This document shows, in pieces, positions 7,888 to 15,751 of a stretch of DNA of 19,411 bases (position 1 is its first letter; every line of letters starts with the position of its first letter). The position numbers were made by a program, and so were the translations under genes. The notes beneath the pieces were generated by a model. The model searched no databases. It was given only the letters and a program-made list of their open reading frames with translations, and was not told where the DNA came from. The stretch spans positions 1 through 19,411 of the forward strand of contig DMTG01000063.1 of NCBI GenBank assembly GCA_003477345.1, written 5' to 3'. Origin of the DNA: Succinivibrionaceae bacterium (GTDB lineage: Bacteria; Pseudomonadota; Gammaproteobacteria; Enterobacterales; Succinivibrionaceae).

Positions 7888-7914
7888 GAATAGATAAGCT
7901 GTCAAGAATAGATA
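7879..7914 (+). repeat. Perfect 18-bp tandem direct repeat, two copies
   Basis: AGCTGTCAAGAATAGATA occurs at 7879-7896 and again immediately at 7897-7914 with no mismatch. The first copy starts right after the IS-like hairpin and both contain the TCAAG presumed to be the right-end cleavage site. Confidence 0.95.
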
Positions 7915-7963
7915 TAGAATATTACTATATATATTAAAAAAATGTCCGGCAGGAACTCTACTA

Positions 7964-8737
7964 ATGCTATTAAAATTTACCAAAATGCAGGGGCTGAAAA
8001 ATGACTTTATGGTAGTCAATGGAGTTACCCAGAAAGTATTTTTTAGTCCTGATTTAATAAAAAAGCTGGCAGACAGACATTCAGGTATAGGATTTGACCA
8101 GCTGCTCCTGATAGAGCCACCTTATGATCCCAACGTAGATTTCCACTATAGAGTTTTCAACCCTGATGGAGAGGAAGCTCTCCAGGGAATAAACGGCGCA
8201 AGCTGTTTTGCTAAATTTGTATTAGAGCACAGACTGATTTCAAAAAAGGAAATTTCCGTAAGTACAGCATCAGGGCTTCTCTCTTTAAAAGTCGCTAAAG
8301 ATAATTCAATAATTGTAAATCTTGCTGAACCCAAAGTAACAGCTGCTGCAGACAATCTTAAGACGGTAGAGCTTTGCGGCAGGACATACATTACAGCCTG
8401 CAACAAAGAAGTTCCAAAAGATTTTTTTGACATGGTAATTCATTCTTTTACTGAAAAAAATAAATTTAAAGAAAAACCAGAAGTTGTGATCTGCAGGATT
8501 ATCAATCCTCATAAGCTTACCTTCAATCTGTACGATTCTAACGGCGGCAGGCTTAAGGCAGGAATTCAGGCATACTGCTGCGCTGGAGCTGCCGGGATAC
8601 TGCAGGGTGGCATACAGTCTCCAGTTGCTGTAGAGAACGAGAGAGACGTACTGACCATATACTGGGATGGCGAAGCTTCTTTAGTAAAGTTTTCTGAAGA
8701 GGTTGTAAGAATATTTGATGGATCAGTTGCTATCTAG
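7964..8737 (+). CDS. dapF: DapF homologue lacking both catalytic cysteines
   Basis: 257 residues (E. coli DapF 274). The N-terminal domain is strongly conserved: MQGLKNDFMVVNGVTQ, RHSGIGFDQLL, PYDPNVDFHYRVFNPDG, with Asn13 and Asn66 kept. DapF normally interconverts L,L- and meso-diaminopimelate using two Cys residues in CGNGARC and ACGSGAC motifs. Here these read GINGASC (Gly75) and AGIQAYC (Gly200), so each Cys-Gly pair has become Gly-Ile. The YERGAGET stretch reads YDSNGGRLK, losing the Glu-Arg pair. By hand alignment about 17 residues are missing in the middle of the second domain, where the GNPH motif should lie; an NPH at 181-183 may be a displaced copy. The frame has no stop or shift. 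AGGA lies 9 bases before the ATG. On established DapF chemistry it should be inactive as an epimerase. xerC follows 22 bases later; the DUF484 gene usually between them is absent. Confidence 0.88.
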   Translation: MLLKFTKMQGLKNDFMVVNGVTQKVFFSPDLIKKLADRHSGIGFDQLLLIEPPYDPNVDFHYRVFNPDGEEALQGINGASCFAKFVLEHRLISKKEISVSTASGLLSLKVAKDNSIIVNLAEPKVTAAADNLKTVELCGRTYITACNKEVPKDFFDMVIHSFTEKNKFKEKPEVVICRIINPHKLTFNLYDSNGGRLKAGIQAYCCAGAAGILQGGIQSPVAVENERDVLTIYWDGEASLVKFSEEVVRIFDGSVAI

Positions 8738-8759
8738 GCGCTGGCTCAAAGGTACTGAT

Positions 8760-9677
8760 ATGTTGAAAGATCTGGTTGATTCTTACTTGAACTATTTAGA
8801 GAACGAACGAAGATCAAGCATAAAAACCATAGATTCTTATAAAAGAGTTTTAGATAAGGTCTGCAAATCTCTGTCAAAAGAGTTTCCTGATCTCAAAAAC
8901 TGGTCGGAAGTCGGACTTAAGGAAATGCGCTTTCTGGTCAAGGAATTAAACTTTGACAGTAATGTAAAAAGGTTAAGCAGTGTTACTGTGGCGCATGATA
9001 TATATTCGCTGAGCTCTTTTTTTAACTATTTAATCAGACAGAAAATCCTGAAGGATAATCCTGTAGACTTAGTAAGTGCCCCCAGAGTTAAAAAGCCGCT
9101 GCCTAAAATTCTGACTCTGAATGAAATCAACCTCCTTTTATCGGTTGTTCCGGAAAATATACGAGAAATCAGAGACTGTGCAATTGCAGAGCTGCTGTTT
9201 TCTTCAGGCCTGCGCGTAAGTGAGCTCGTCGGGCTGGACTTAAAAGATTACAAATCTGATCAGAGTGAGGTTAGAGTATTTGGAAAGGGCAGCAAAGTCA
9301 GAATTGTCCCGGTTGGCAACAAGGCAGTAGAAAAGCTCAATAATTATTTTGCAGTCAGGGAAGAGTTCGGACCTAAGTGTGATGCTGTATTTTTAAACAG
9401 GTTCGGGGACCGGCTTTCCAGCAGGACTGTTGAAAACAACTTAAAGGCACTGGCTGAAAAAGCAGGTCTGAATATCAGCATATTTCCACATAAATTAAGG
9501 CATTCCTTTGCCACAGAGCTGCTTGGAAACGGTGCTGATCTCAGAGTTGTTCAGGAGCTTCTGGGCCACTCGAGCCTTGCCGCAACTCAGGTATATACCC
9601 ATGTTAACTTTGAACAGATGAAAAAAGTATATGCGTCAGCTCATCCAAGAGCAAAGAGGACGGATGATAACAGCTAA
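8760..9677 (+). CDS. xerC: Tyrosine recombinase XerC
   Basis: With XerD it resolves chromosome dimers at dif, acting with FtsK at the septum. 305 residues from the ATG at 8760, close to the 298 of E. coli. I chose this start because AAAGG (8748-8752) sits 7 bases before it and the protein then begins like other XerC proteins. An upstream ATG at 8715 lies inside dapF and adds 15 unmatched residues. An N-terminal SAM-like core-binding domain (about 1-105) is followed by the catalytic domain with the full set Arg152 (SGLRVSEL), Lys176 (GKGSK), His244 and Arg247 (HKLRHSFA), His270 (LLGHSS) and the nucleophile Tyr279 (TQVYTHV). The ending AHPRAKR is typical of XerC rather than XerD. Position between dapF and yigB is the standard one. 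Confidence 0.96.
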   Translation: MLKDLVDSYLNYLENERRSSIKTIDSYKRVLDKVCKSLSKEFPDLKNWSEVGLKEMRFLVKELNFDSNVKRLSSVTVAHDIYSLSSFFNYLIRQKILKDNPVDLVSAPRVKKPLPKILTLNEINLLLSVVPENIREIRDCAIAELLFSSGLRVSELVGLDLKDYKSDQSEVRVFGKGSKVRIVPVGNKAVEKLNNYFAVREEFGPKCDAVFLNRFGDRLSSRTVENNLKALAEKAGLNISIFPHKLRHSFATELLGNGADLRVVQELLGHSSLAATQVYTHVNFEQMKKVYASAHPRAKRTDDNS

Positions 9678-9698
9678 ACAATCAATTTTACCTACTGT

Positions 9699-10427
9699 AT
9701 GATTTTTTATAAAAAACTAAGCAAGATAAAAGCAGTCTCCTTTGATCTGGACGATACCCTGTACGACAATCATCCTGTTATAGATGAGGCAGAGCGCTGG
9801 TTTAAAGCGTATCTGGTGGAAACCTACGAACTTCCTGAGTACGTAAAAGATCCTGAATTCTGGCGGCAGATAAAAAAGTATGTCTGTAAAAGCAGACCTG
9901 AACTTCTAGATGACGTGGGAGAACTCAGGATAGCAGCTTTAGCTGAGATATTTAAACGTTTTAAGTTAAAACAGGCTGAAGATAAAACAGAATTAGTGAA
10001 GCTTCTTAACCTGTTTATAGAAAAGCGCTCAAGACTTACGTACCCGCAGTCATCCATAGATCTTCTCAAAGCTATAAGGCGCAAGTACCCGATAGCGGCC
10101 GTATCCAACGGAAACTCCAATCTTGTTCAGATCGGGGTTGAGGGTTTATTTGATTATGATTTAAGACCCGGTCTTGGCAAATACAGAAGAAAACCCTTTC
10201 CTGATCTCTTTTTAGAATTTGCCCGCCTGCTGAAGATTGATACTTCAGAGATTCTGCACGTGGGAGATGAACCAGAAACGGATGTAACGGGAGCTGTCCT
10301 GGCTGGCTGTCAGTGCATCTGGCTCAAACACGGCTATGCCGGAAAATCCAGTGGCGAGGCTGATTTAAGATGTCTGCCGACTGCGGCAATCGATTCTATT
10401 GAAGAATTAAAATCCATTTTATGCTAA
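9699..10427 (+). CDS. yigB: YigB, HAD phosphatase of flavin synthesis
   Basis: A haloacid-dehalogenase phosphatase of 242 residues. The E. coli homologue dephosphorylates the riboflavin precursor 5-amino-6-(5-phosphoribitylamino)uracil and FMN. Motif I is FDLDDTLYD, with nucleophile Asp16 and acid Asp18. Motif II is SNGN at 136-139. The motif III lysine is Lys165 in RRKPFPD. Motif IV is HVGDEPETDV, with Asp190 and Asp195. The helical cap lies between motifs I and II at about 25-110, as in the type C1 family. The start FYKKLSKIKAVSFDL matches E. coli FYRPLGRISALTFDL. No good ribosome site is visible before the ATG, which lies 21 bases after xerC, so coupling to xerC translation is possible. 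Confidence 0.93.
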   Translation: MIFYKKLSKIKAVSFDLDDTLYDNHPVIDEAERWFKAYLVETYELPEYVKDPEFWRQIKKYVCKSRPELLDDVGELRIAALAEIFKRFKLKQAEDKTELVKLLNLFIEKRSRLTYPQSSIDLLKAIRRKYPIAAVSNGNSNLVQIGVEGLFDYDLRPGLGKYRRKPFPDLFLEFARLLKIDTSEILHVGDEPETDVTGAVLAGCQCIWLKHGYAGKSSGEADLRCLPTAAIDSIEELKSILC

Positions 10428-10508
10428 AAATAGTTCTGCAGAAAACGACACAGCAGGCAGAATGTTTTTGTAAACCTTATTAAAAATAAAACAGATAAAG
10501 ACTCTGAT

Positions 10509-12590
10509 ATGACAACAGAAAATACAGATTTAATTTTAGAAAAGCTAAATGACTCCCAGAGAAAGGCGGTTAGCGCTCCTTTACAGAATATGCTCGTAAT
10601 TGCCGGAGCCGGCACAGGAAAAACCCGAGTTCTGGTGTCAAGAATTGCCTGGCTGCTGCAGCATGAGGCATTACCTGCCAGAAACATTCTGGCGGTTACT
10701 TTTACTAATAAGGCCGCCAAGGAAATGAAAGACAGACTTGAAAAGATGTCGTCATCAGAAATGGCCCGAGGCCTCTGGTGCAATACCTTTCACGCTCTGT
10801 GTCTCAGAATGCTGCGCGCATATGCAGGCTACGCAGGTCTTACCAGTAATTTCACAGTTATAGATACCGAAAATCAGAAGAATTTAATCAAGCGGATAAT
10901 GAAGCAGTTTACTGGTCTGTCCAGCTTCGATGGCGTAAAGCCAAATCAGGTTGTCAGCAAGATAAGTCTTCTAAAGGAAAGAGGCAAGAGAGCGCAGGAC
11001 TGTACATCTCTGTCATCATCCTATGATCCTGTAGATAAGGCTGTGGGAAAAATCTATCCTATATATGAGGCTACCTGCAATGCTGAAAATATTGTTGATT
11101 TCTCTGAACTTCTGCTGAGAATGGTAGAGCTTCTTGAAAAGAATGAGGACGTAAGAAAGCTGCAGCACCACAGGTTCAAAGAAATTCTGGTAGATGAATT
11201 TCAGGATACAGACAGCATACAGTATAAGCTGCTGACTCTTTTATGCGGACCTGAGTCCCATGTGATGGTGGTAGGCGATGATGATCAGTCAATTTACGGC
11301 TGGAGAGGCGCTGATTTTTCCAATATGCGTAAGTTTTTAAAAGACTTTCCGAATGTGGAAAAAATAAAGCTCGAAGATAATTATCGTTCTTCTCAGAGTA
11401 TTCTGGATATTGCTAACATACTGATTAGCCGAAATGAAAACCGATTAATGGAAAAAGTCTTAAGGGGCAATCACGGAGCAGGCGAACCTGTCAGGGTTAT
11501 TGAAAATTCCTATGGTGACAATGAGGCCCTAGAAGTTGTCGACAGGATTAAGGCGCTGCATGACAAAGAAGGTGTTCCTTATGAAGACATTGCGATTCTT
11601 TACAGAAACAATAACCTGTCGTTAAGCTTTGAAACTCAGCTGGGCATTGCCCACATACCCTGCACTATATATGGCGGACAGAAATTCTTTGAGCGTGCAG
11701 AAGTATTAGATGCGCTGGCTTATTTAAGAGTGCTAATTAATGATAGAGACGATACCGCCTTATCAAGAATTATCAATGTGCCTGCAAGAAAAATCGGACC
11801 TAAGGTGGTAACTCAGCTGACTGAGATCGCAAGAGAGCGCGGCTGCTCTCTAATGCAGGCCTTAAGCTCGATTGTAGAGTACGGCAAGTCTCCTGACTGT
11901 ACCAAGGAGATTAAAACTCTGGCTAAGAAACTTGGAGTGTTTCACGACCTTATTGAGGCTATGAAGAAGAAACTTTCCTCTTCTGACTGTAAGCTGTCTG
12001 AATTTGTGAAATTCCTGATTGCAGAAACCGGGCTGTACGACTTTTACAGGCAGAAGGATGAGAAGGACAATCTGTCAGGCAATTTAAGACACTTAAACTT
12101 GGAAGAACTTGTTAATACAGCAACCAGTTTTGAAAACCAGATCCCTTCTGAGAGTGAACCTGAGGCACAGGATAGAGCTGAAGGTAAACTGCTCGACTTT
12201 ATTTCCAGCACCTCTCTTGCCAGTACTACTGAATTAAATTCTGAAGGCATGGATGTTATGTCTAACGACAAGGTTAATCTCATGACAATTCACGCAGCCA
12301 AAGGTCTTGAGTTTAAGGTAGTATTTCTGGTTGGTTTTGAAGAGCAGATTCTGCCTTCTCCAAGAAGCAGCCTGCGCGGTGCCGGCTATGCGCTCGAAGA
12401 GGAGCGAAGACTTGCCTATGTGGGTGTCACCAGAGCCAAAGAAAAGCTCTATATTTCGTACGCATCAGCAAGAACAATATACGGAACGCCTACTCTCACC
12501 GGCATGAGTCAGTTTTTAAGAGAAATTATAAGAGCTGCCAACACGAGAGAAAATACCAATATTATGTTTATAAAATCAAACAGATACTGA
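10509..12590 (+). CDS. uvrD: DNA helicase II, UvrD, without the C-terminal domain
   Basis: A superfamily 1A 3'-5' helicase for nucleotide excision and mismatch repair. 693 residues (E. coli 720). Motifs in order: Q motif LNDSQRKAV; Walker A GAGTGKT (33-39); Ia AVTFTNKAA (62-70); Walker B LVDEFQDT (227-234, Asp229/Glu230); III GDDDQSIYGWRGA (256-268); IV NYRSS; YGGQKFFER; V MTIHAAKGLEF; VI EEERRLAYVGVTRA. The N-terminal motifs are closer to UvrD than to Rep (RIAWLL, YGWRG), and yigB-uvrD is the usual order. After motif VI the protein ends with a short tail (RENTNIMFIKSNRY) and lacks the Tudor-like domain that in E. coli UvrD binds RNA polymerase. The sequence after the stop does not resemble that domain in the frames I checked, so a simple frameshift is unlikely. 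No LexA box of the form CTGT-N8-ACAG was found upstream. Confidence 0.95.
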   Translation: MTTENTDLILEKLNDSQRKAVSAPLQNMLVIAGAGTGKTRVLVSRIAWLLQHEALPARNILAVTFTNKAAKEMKDRLEKMSSSEMARGLWCNTFHALCLRMLRAYAGYAGLTSNFTVIDTENQKNLIKRIMKQFTGLSSFDGVKPNQVVSKISLLKERGKRAQDCTSLSSSYDPVDKAVGKIYPIYEATCNAENIVDFSELLLRMVELLEKNEDVRKLQHHRFKEILVDEFQDTDSIQYKLLTLLCGPESHVMVVGDDDQSIYGWRGADFSNMRKFLKDFPNVEKIKLEDNYRSSQSILDIANILISRNENRLMEKVLRGNHGAGEPVRVIENSYGDNEALEVVDRIKALHDKEGVPYEDIAILYRNNNLSLSFETQLGIAHIPCTIYGGQKFFERAEVLDALAYLRVLINDRDDTALSRIINVPARKIGPKVVTQLTEIARERGCSLMQALSSIVEYGKSPDCTKEIKTLAKKLGVFHDLIEAMKKKLSSSDCKLSEFVKFLIAETGLYDFYRQKDEKDNLSGNLRHLNLEELVNTATSFENQIPSESEPEAQDRAEGKLLDFISSTSLASTTELNSEGMDVMSNDKVNLMTIHAAKGLEFKVVFLVGFEEQILPSPRSSLRGAGYALEEERRLAYVGVTRAKEKLYISYASARTIYGTPTLTGMSQFLREIIRAANTRENTNIMFIKSNRY

Positions 12591-12597
12591 TTTTTTT
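12572..12597 (+). terminator. Weak AT-rich terminator candidate after uvrD
   Basis: AAAATCA (12572-12578) can pair with TGATTTT (12588-12594) around a 9-base loop, within the run TTTTTTT at 12591-12597 that follows the uvrD stop. The stem has only one strong pair, so efficiency is doubtful. Confidence 0.3.
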
Positions 12598-12665
12598 AGA
12601 TAGTCTGTCCCCAGGTGAGGTATTTTTTAAATTAGGTTATTGAATGGATAAATTTTATTTTTTTG

Positions 12666-12674
12666 TGCTAGAAT
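12666..12674 (+). promoter_or_regulatory. Extended -10 promoter element, probably for rho
   Basis: TGCTAGAAT reads as TGN followed by the -10 hexamer TAGAAT. No -35 hexamer is recognisable 16-18 bases upstream. If used, it would give a rho leader of about 460 bases. Confidence 0.35.
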
Positions 12675-12796
12675 AACAGCGTTTACACAGGCTGTAGATG
12701 TTTCCTGAAGAATAGGTTTCTATATTTATATAGGACAGCATTCTTAAATAATAGAATTCAATATTCGATCTCATCTGGGGTTATTGGTAGTTTGTA

Positions 12797-12934
12797 ATGT
12801 TAAGCATATGCAGACTGCTGATTTGTTTTTCTATTGGAAATCGGATACAGATAAGTAAACGCAGACTTTCCAATTTTGCGCTGATATCGCAGCTGAATTT
12901 CTCTGAAAACACAAGTTTAGTTTATCGACTATAA
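12797..12934 (+). CDS. Possible rho leader peptide, 45 codons
   Basis: ATG to TAA encodes 45 residues with a hydrophobic and basic start (MLSICRLLICFSIGNRIQ) and no family I recognise. The ribosome site is weak (GGTAG, 8 bases before the ATG). The place matches the RhoL leader peptide of enterics (33 residues in E. coli), but I see no sequence likeness. A random frame of this length is quite possible in such a gap, so it is listed with low confidence. Confidence 0.22.
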   Translation: MLSICRLLICFSIGNRIQISKRRLSNFALISQLNFSENTSLVYRL

Positions 12935-13143
12935 ATATGCTGTTTTTAGAAAGGCAATTTTGATTTTTTTAATATTTAATTCAAAATTAAACAACTGCAA
13001 ATATCATAGGCATAGGCGGAAGCCTCTTATAGAGGTAAGTTTCTCGGTTTTATCTAAATTCATGTTAATCTTGTAAATCTGCTAATAAGGATACCTTTCA
13101 ATTACGCCGCAGCGGCACTTACTGTGCTTTGGCATTGTCACAT

Positions 13144-14403
13144 ATGAATCTAAACGAATTAAAGAACACTCCTGTTGCACAATTAGTGCAGATGTGCGAA
13201 GACAACGGCTTAGAAAATACAGCCCGTTTATCCAAAAAAGAAATTATTTTTCAGCTTTTAAAGTTCTGTGCACGTAATAATGAAGACGTGTATGGCGAAG
13301 GCGTGATAGAGATCCTTCCTGATGGTTTTGGATTTTTAAGAAGCGCAGACAGCTCTTATCTGGCTGGACCTGATGACATCTACGTATCTCCAAGCCAGGT
13401 CAGAAGATTCAACCTGCGTACCGGAGACTCAATCTCAGGCAAGATTCGTCCTCCAAAAGAAGGTGAACGCTATTTTGCTCTGTTAAAAGTAGATACAGTA
13501 AATTTCGACAAGCCTGAAAATTCCCGCAACAAGATTCTTTTTGAAAACCTTACCCCATTATTTGCAGATTCAAGAATGCGTCTGGAAATCGGCAACGGAT
13601 CAAAAGAAGATCTCACTGCAAGAGTAATTGATCTGGTAGCTCCAATCGGCAAAGGCCAGAGAGGACTGATTGTTGCTCCGCCAAAAGCCGGTAAGACCAT
13701 GCTGCTGCAGAATGTTTCCCACTCGATTTCTGCAAAATATCCAGAGTGCACCCTTATAGTTCTGCTTATTGATGAAAGACCTGAAGAAGTTACTGAAATG
13801 CGCAGAATGGTTAAGGGCGAAGTGGTAGCATCAACCTTCGACGAACCTGCAACCCGCCATGTTCAGGTAGCAGAAATGGTTATAGAAAAGGCCAAGAGAC
13901 TGGTTGAGCATAAGCATGATGTTGTTATTCTTATGGATTCCATTACCAGACTTGCAAGAGCGTACAACACTGTAGTTCCTTCTTCTGGCAAGGTGCTGAC
14001 TGGCGGTGTGGATGCTAATGCTCTGCAGAGACCAAAGAGACTCTTCGGTGCTGCAAGAAACGTAGAAGAGGGCGGATCTCTTACCATTATAGCCACAGCC
14101 TTAATCGATACCGGCTCTAAGATGGATGAAGTTATTTACGAAGAGTTCAAGGGGACCGGCAATATGGAACTCCATCTTTCCCGCAAGATTGCAGAAAAGA
14201 GAGTTTATCCGGCAATTGATGTAACCAGATCTGGAACCAGAAGAGAAGAACTTCTGACCACTCCTGATGAACTGCAGAAGATGTGGATCCTGCGTCAGTT
14301 CCTGCATCCTATGGGTGAATGTGAAGCCATGGAATTCCTGATGGACAAGCTTTCCATGACCAAGACCAATGACGAGTTCTTTACTGCAATGAAGCGCTCC
14401 TAG
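13144..14403 (+). CDS. rho: Transcription termination factor Rho
   Basis: Hexameric RNA-dependent ATPase that ends transcription at unstructured C-rich RNA. With the ATG at 13144 it has 419 residues, the same as E. coli, and starts [11 protein letters not shown] like that protein (MNLTELKNTPV); the TTG at 13129 is rejected. Domains: N-terminal helical domain (1-47); cold-shock-like RNA-binding domain with GFGFLRS (61-67) and the [15 protein letters not shown] stretch; ATPase with Walker A APPKAGKT (178-185), catalytic Glu211 in [21 protein letters not shown] (Walker B, 261-275), the Q loop [11 protein letters not shown] (284-294) and the R loop around [15 protein letters not shown]. All are conserved. 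There is no Shine-Dalgarno sequence next to the ATG (AAGG at 13087-13090 is over 50 bases away), which suggests translation is controlled by or depends on the long leader. Confidence 0.98.
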   Translation: MNLNELKNTPVAQLVQMCEDNGLENTARLSKKEIIFQLLKFCARNNEDVYGEGVIEILPDGFGFLRSADSSYLAGPDDIYVSPSQVRRFNLRTGDSISGKIRPPKEGERYFALLKVDTVNFDKPENSRNKILFENLTPLFADSRMRLEIGNGSKEDLTARVIDLVAPIGKGQRGLIVAPPKAGKTMLLQNVSHSISAKYPECTLIVLLIDERPEEVTEMRRMVKGEVVASTFDEPATRHVQVAEMVIEKAKRLVEHKHDVVILMDSITRLARAYNTVVPSSGKVLTGGVDANALQRPKRLFGAARNVEEGGSLTIIATALIDTGSKMDEVIYEEFKGTGNMELHLSRKIAEKRVYPAIDVTRSGTRREELLTTPDELQKMWILRQFLHPMGECEAMEFLMDKLSMTKTNDEFFTAMKRS

Positions 14404-14428
14404 TCTTAAAACTAGAACGCCCATATGC

Positions 14429-14466
14429 AAAAGCTGAATCTAAGATTTTTTTAGATTCAGCTTTTT
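14429..14466. terminator. Strong two-way terminator between rho and ddl
   Basis: A perfect 15-bp stem, 14429-14443 with 14451-14465, core AGCTGAATCTAA/TTAGATTCAGCT, with a 7-base loop. It ends in TTTTT on the plus strand and in TTTT on the minus strand. It lies 25 bases after rho and 25 bases after the ddl stop, so it serves both convergent genes. Confidence 0.9.
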
Positions 14467-14491
14467 AATGAGCGCGCAGTAAGCTTAAAGC

Positions 14492-15487
14492 TTATTTTGT
14501 CTTGCTGATTGCCTTTCTGACTGCGTAAGCTAAAAATTCCTTCATGCTGTCGCCGTGATGCTCAAGCATTTTCGGGAACATGGATATTGAAGTAGCTCCC
14601 GGGAAGGTATTGATTTCGTTGATTAAAATGCCGTCCTCTTCACTTAAGAAGAAATCAATTCTTGATAAGTCTCTGAGCTTTAATCCAATAAAGGCTTTTC
14701 TGGCGTAATCCTTGATGGTAGCCACATCAGCCTCTTTCAATCCTTTTGGCTCTACGGTAGTTACTGTCTTGCTGTCTGCGCTGTACTTCTCTTCAAAGGT
14801 GTAGAAAGTGCTTTCTGGCATGATGATTTCAGCAGGACTGGTTGTAACAATTTCACCGTTGAGTTCATAGGCTGCAACTTCAAGCTCTCTGTGAATAATG
14901 GTCTTTTCAAGAACAACTTCGTTGCTGTATTTGAAAGCTTCGGTAATCTTAGGCCAGAGATCTGCCTTTTGGGTAACATGATAGCAGCCTACCGATGAAC
15001 CCTGACTTGCGGCCTTGACGTAGACGTCTCCTGTCTTGTCAAAAAAGGCTTCTGCCTTCTGTTTGAAAGTTTCGTTTTCGAGCGGAATAATTTCAAAAGG
15101 AGAGTTTGGAATGCCTAAAGCATCAAGATAAAGCTTGGTGGTTATTTTATTGAAACAGTAGCGGCTGGCCTCACTTCCGCAGCCGATGAACGGAATTCCC
15201 AGAACATCGAGAAAAGACTGAATATCTCCGGTTTCTCCAGGAATACCATGTATGCACGGAACGACACAGTCGATTTTTATCTTTTTATCGCCGATTACGA
15301 ATTCTTTTTTGTCGTTGAAGTAGCCTGCTGTATTATCTACCAGAAAATGCTTATTGTGAATTACGCATTCAATTACGTTGAAATCAGGAGTTTCCTTAAG
15401 TTTTGCAGAAATAAATTTTGCTGATTTTAATGAAATTTCGTGCTCTGATCCGTCACCACCGCACATAAGAAGAATATTGACTGTCAT
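14492..15487 (-). CDS. ddl: D-alanine--D-alanine ligase
   Basis: Joins two D-alanines with ATP to make the peptidoglycan precursor dipeptide in the cytoplasm. From the ATG at 15487 it has 331 residues; E. coli DdlA has 364 and DdlB 306. An upstream ATG at 15550 adds 21 residues with no family match; the chosen start places Glu15 of GSEHEISL where E. coli DdlB has it. ATP-grasp features: IHGIPGETG (80-87), GIPFIGCG, NKITTK (113-118), VKAASQGSSVG (157-167), substrate-loop EEKYS with Tyr235, as in true D-Ala-D-Ala ligases, Arg276 in SRIDFF, and the metal-binding NEINTFPG (290-297). The ribosome site is weak (GAAG 8 bases upstream). Here it is a single gene facing rho, outside any cell-wall cluster. 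Confidence 0.95.
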   Translation of the reverse strand: MTVNILLMCGGDGSEHEISLKSAKFISAKLKETPDFNVIECVIHNKHFLVDNTAGYFNDKKEFVIGDKKIKIDCVVPCIHGIPGETGDIQSFLDVLGIPFIGCGSEASRYCFNKITTKLYLDALGIPNSPFEIIPLENETFKQKAEAFFDKTGDVYVKAASQGSSVGCYHVTQKADLWPKITEAFKYSNEVVLEKTIIHRELEVAAYELNGEIVTTSPAEIIMPESTFYTFEEKYSADSKTVTTVEPKGLKEADVATIKDYARKAFIGLKLRDLSRIDFFLSEEDGILINEINTFPGATSISMFPKMLEHHGDSMKEFLAYAVRKAISKTK

Positions 15488-15712
15488 TTTAAATCTTCGG
15501 TCCAAATGTAATTTACTTAGATGTAATGATAAAGAGTTAACCTTATGCAAGTGCCGGTCAACTTAAAAAATATTAGATAAATTCTAATACAAATATGGTG
15601 ATGACTATAAGGTAAATTTGATATTAAGCTCTAAAAGCGAGCCGGAAGGACTTAAAAGATGAAATGTTAAACGAAGTTTTACAGGATTTTTGAAGGCTGA
15701 GAAAGCGAAGAT

Positions 15713-15741
15713 GAGTAACAGCCAGAGTATGGCTATTACTC
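15713..15741 (-). other. Stem-loop just after yhhQ
   Basis: A 12-bp stem (15713-15724 with 15730-15741, one G-U pair when read on the minus strand) and a 5-base loop, 10 bases after the yhhQ stop. No T run follows on the minus strand, so it is not a standard intrinsic terminator; it may protect or process the mRNA 3' end. The rest of 15488-15751 shows no gene, only the presumed ddl promoter region. Confidence 0.5.
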
Positions 15742-15751
15742 TCATGTCTTT

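Larger units (their letters stand above)
12598..13143 (+). promoter_or_regulatory. Long non-coding leader upstream of rho
   Basis: 546 bases without a recognised gene, the largest gap in the window. It contains an extended -10 element (12666-12674), a possible 45-codon frame (12797-12934), and two small hairpins: CCTCT-TAT-AGAGG at 13023-13035 and GCCG-CAG-CGGC at 13106-13116. E. coli rho has a leader containing rhoL and sites for autogenous termination, and an equivalent role here is likely. trxA, often found upstream of rho, is not present. Confidence 0.55.

Noticed and set aside
8715..8759. Start of xerC at the ATG inside dapF
   Set aside because: The 15 extra residues do not match XerC, and the ATG at 8760 has a well-placed AAAGG ribosome site.
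10428..10508. A LexA (SOS) box before uvrD
   Set aside because: CTG and CAG triplets are present but no pair fits CTGT-N8-ACAG spacing.
15488..15550. Longer ddl reading from the ATG at 15550
   Set aside because: The added 21 residues lie outside the family alignment, which begins at the MTVNILLMCGG methionine.
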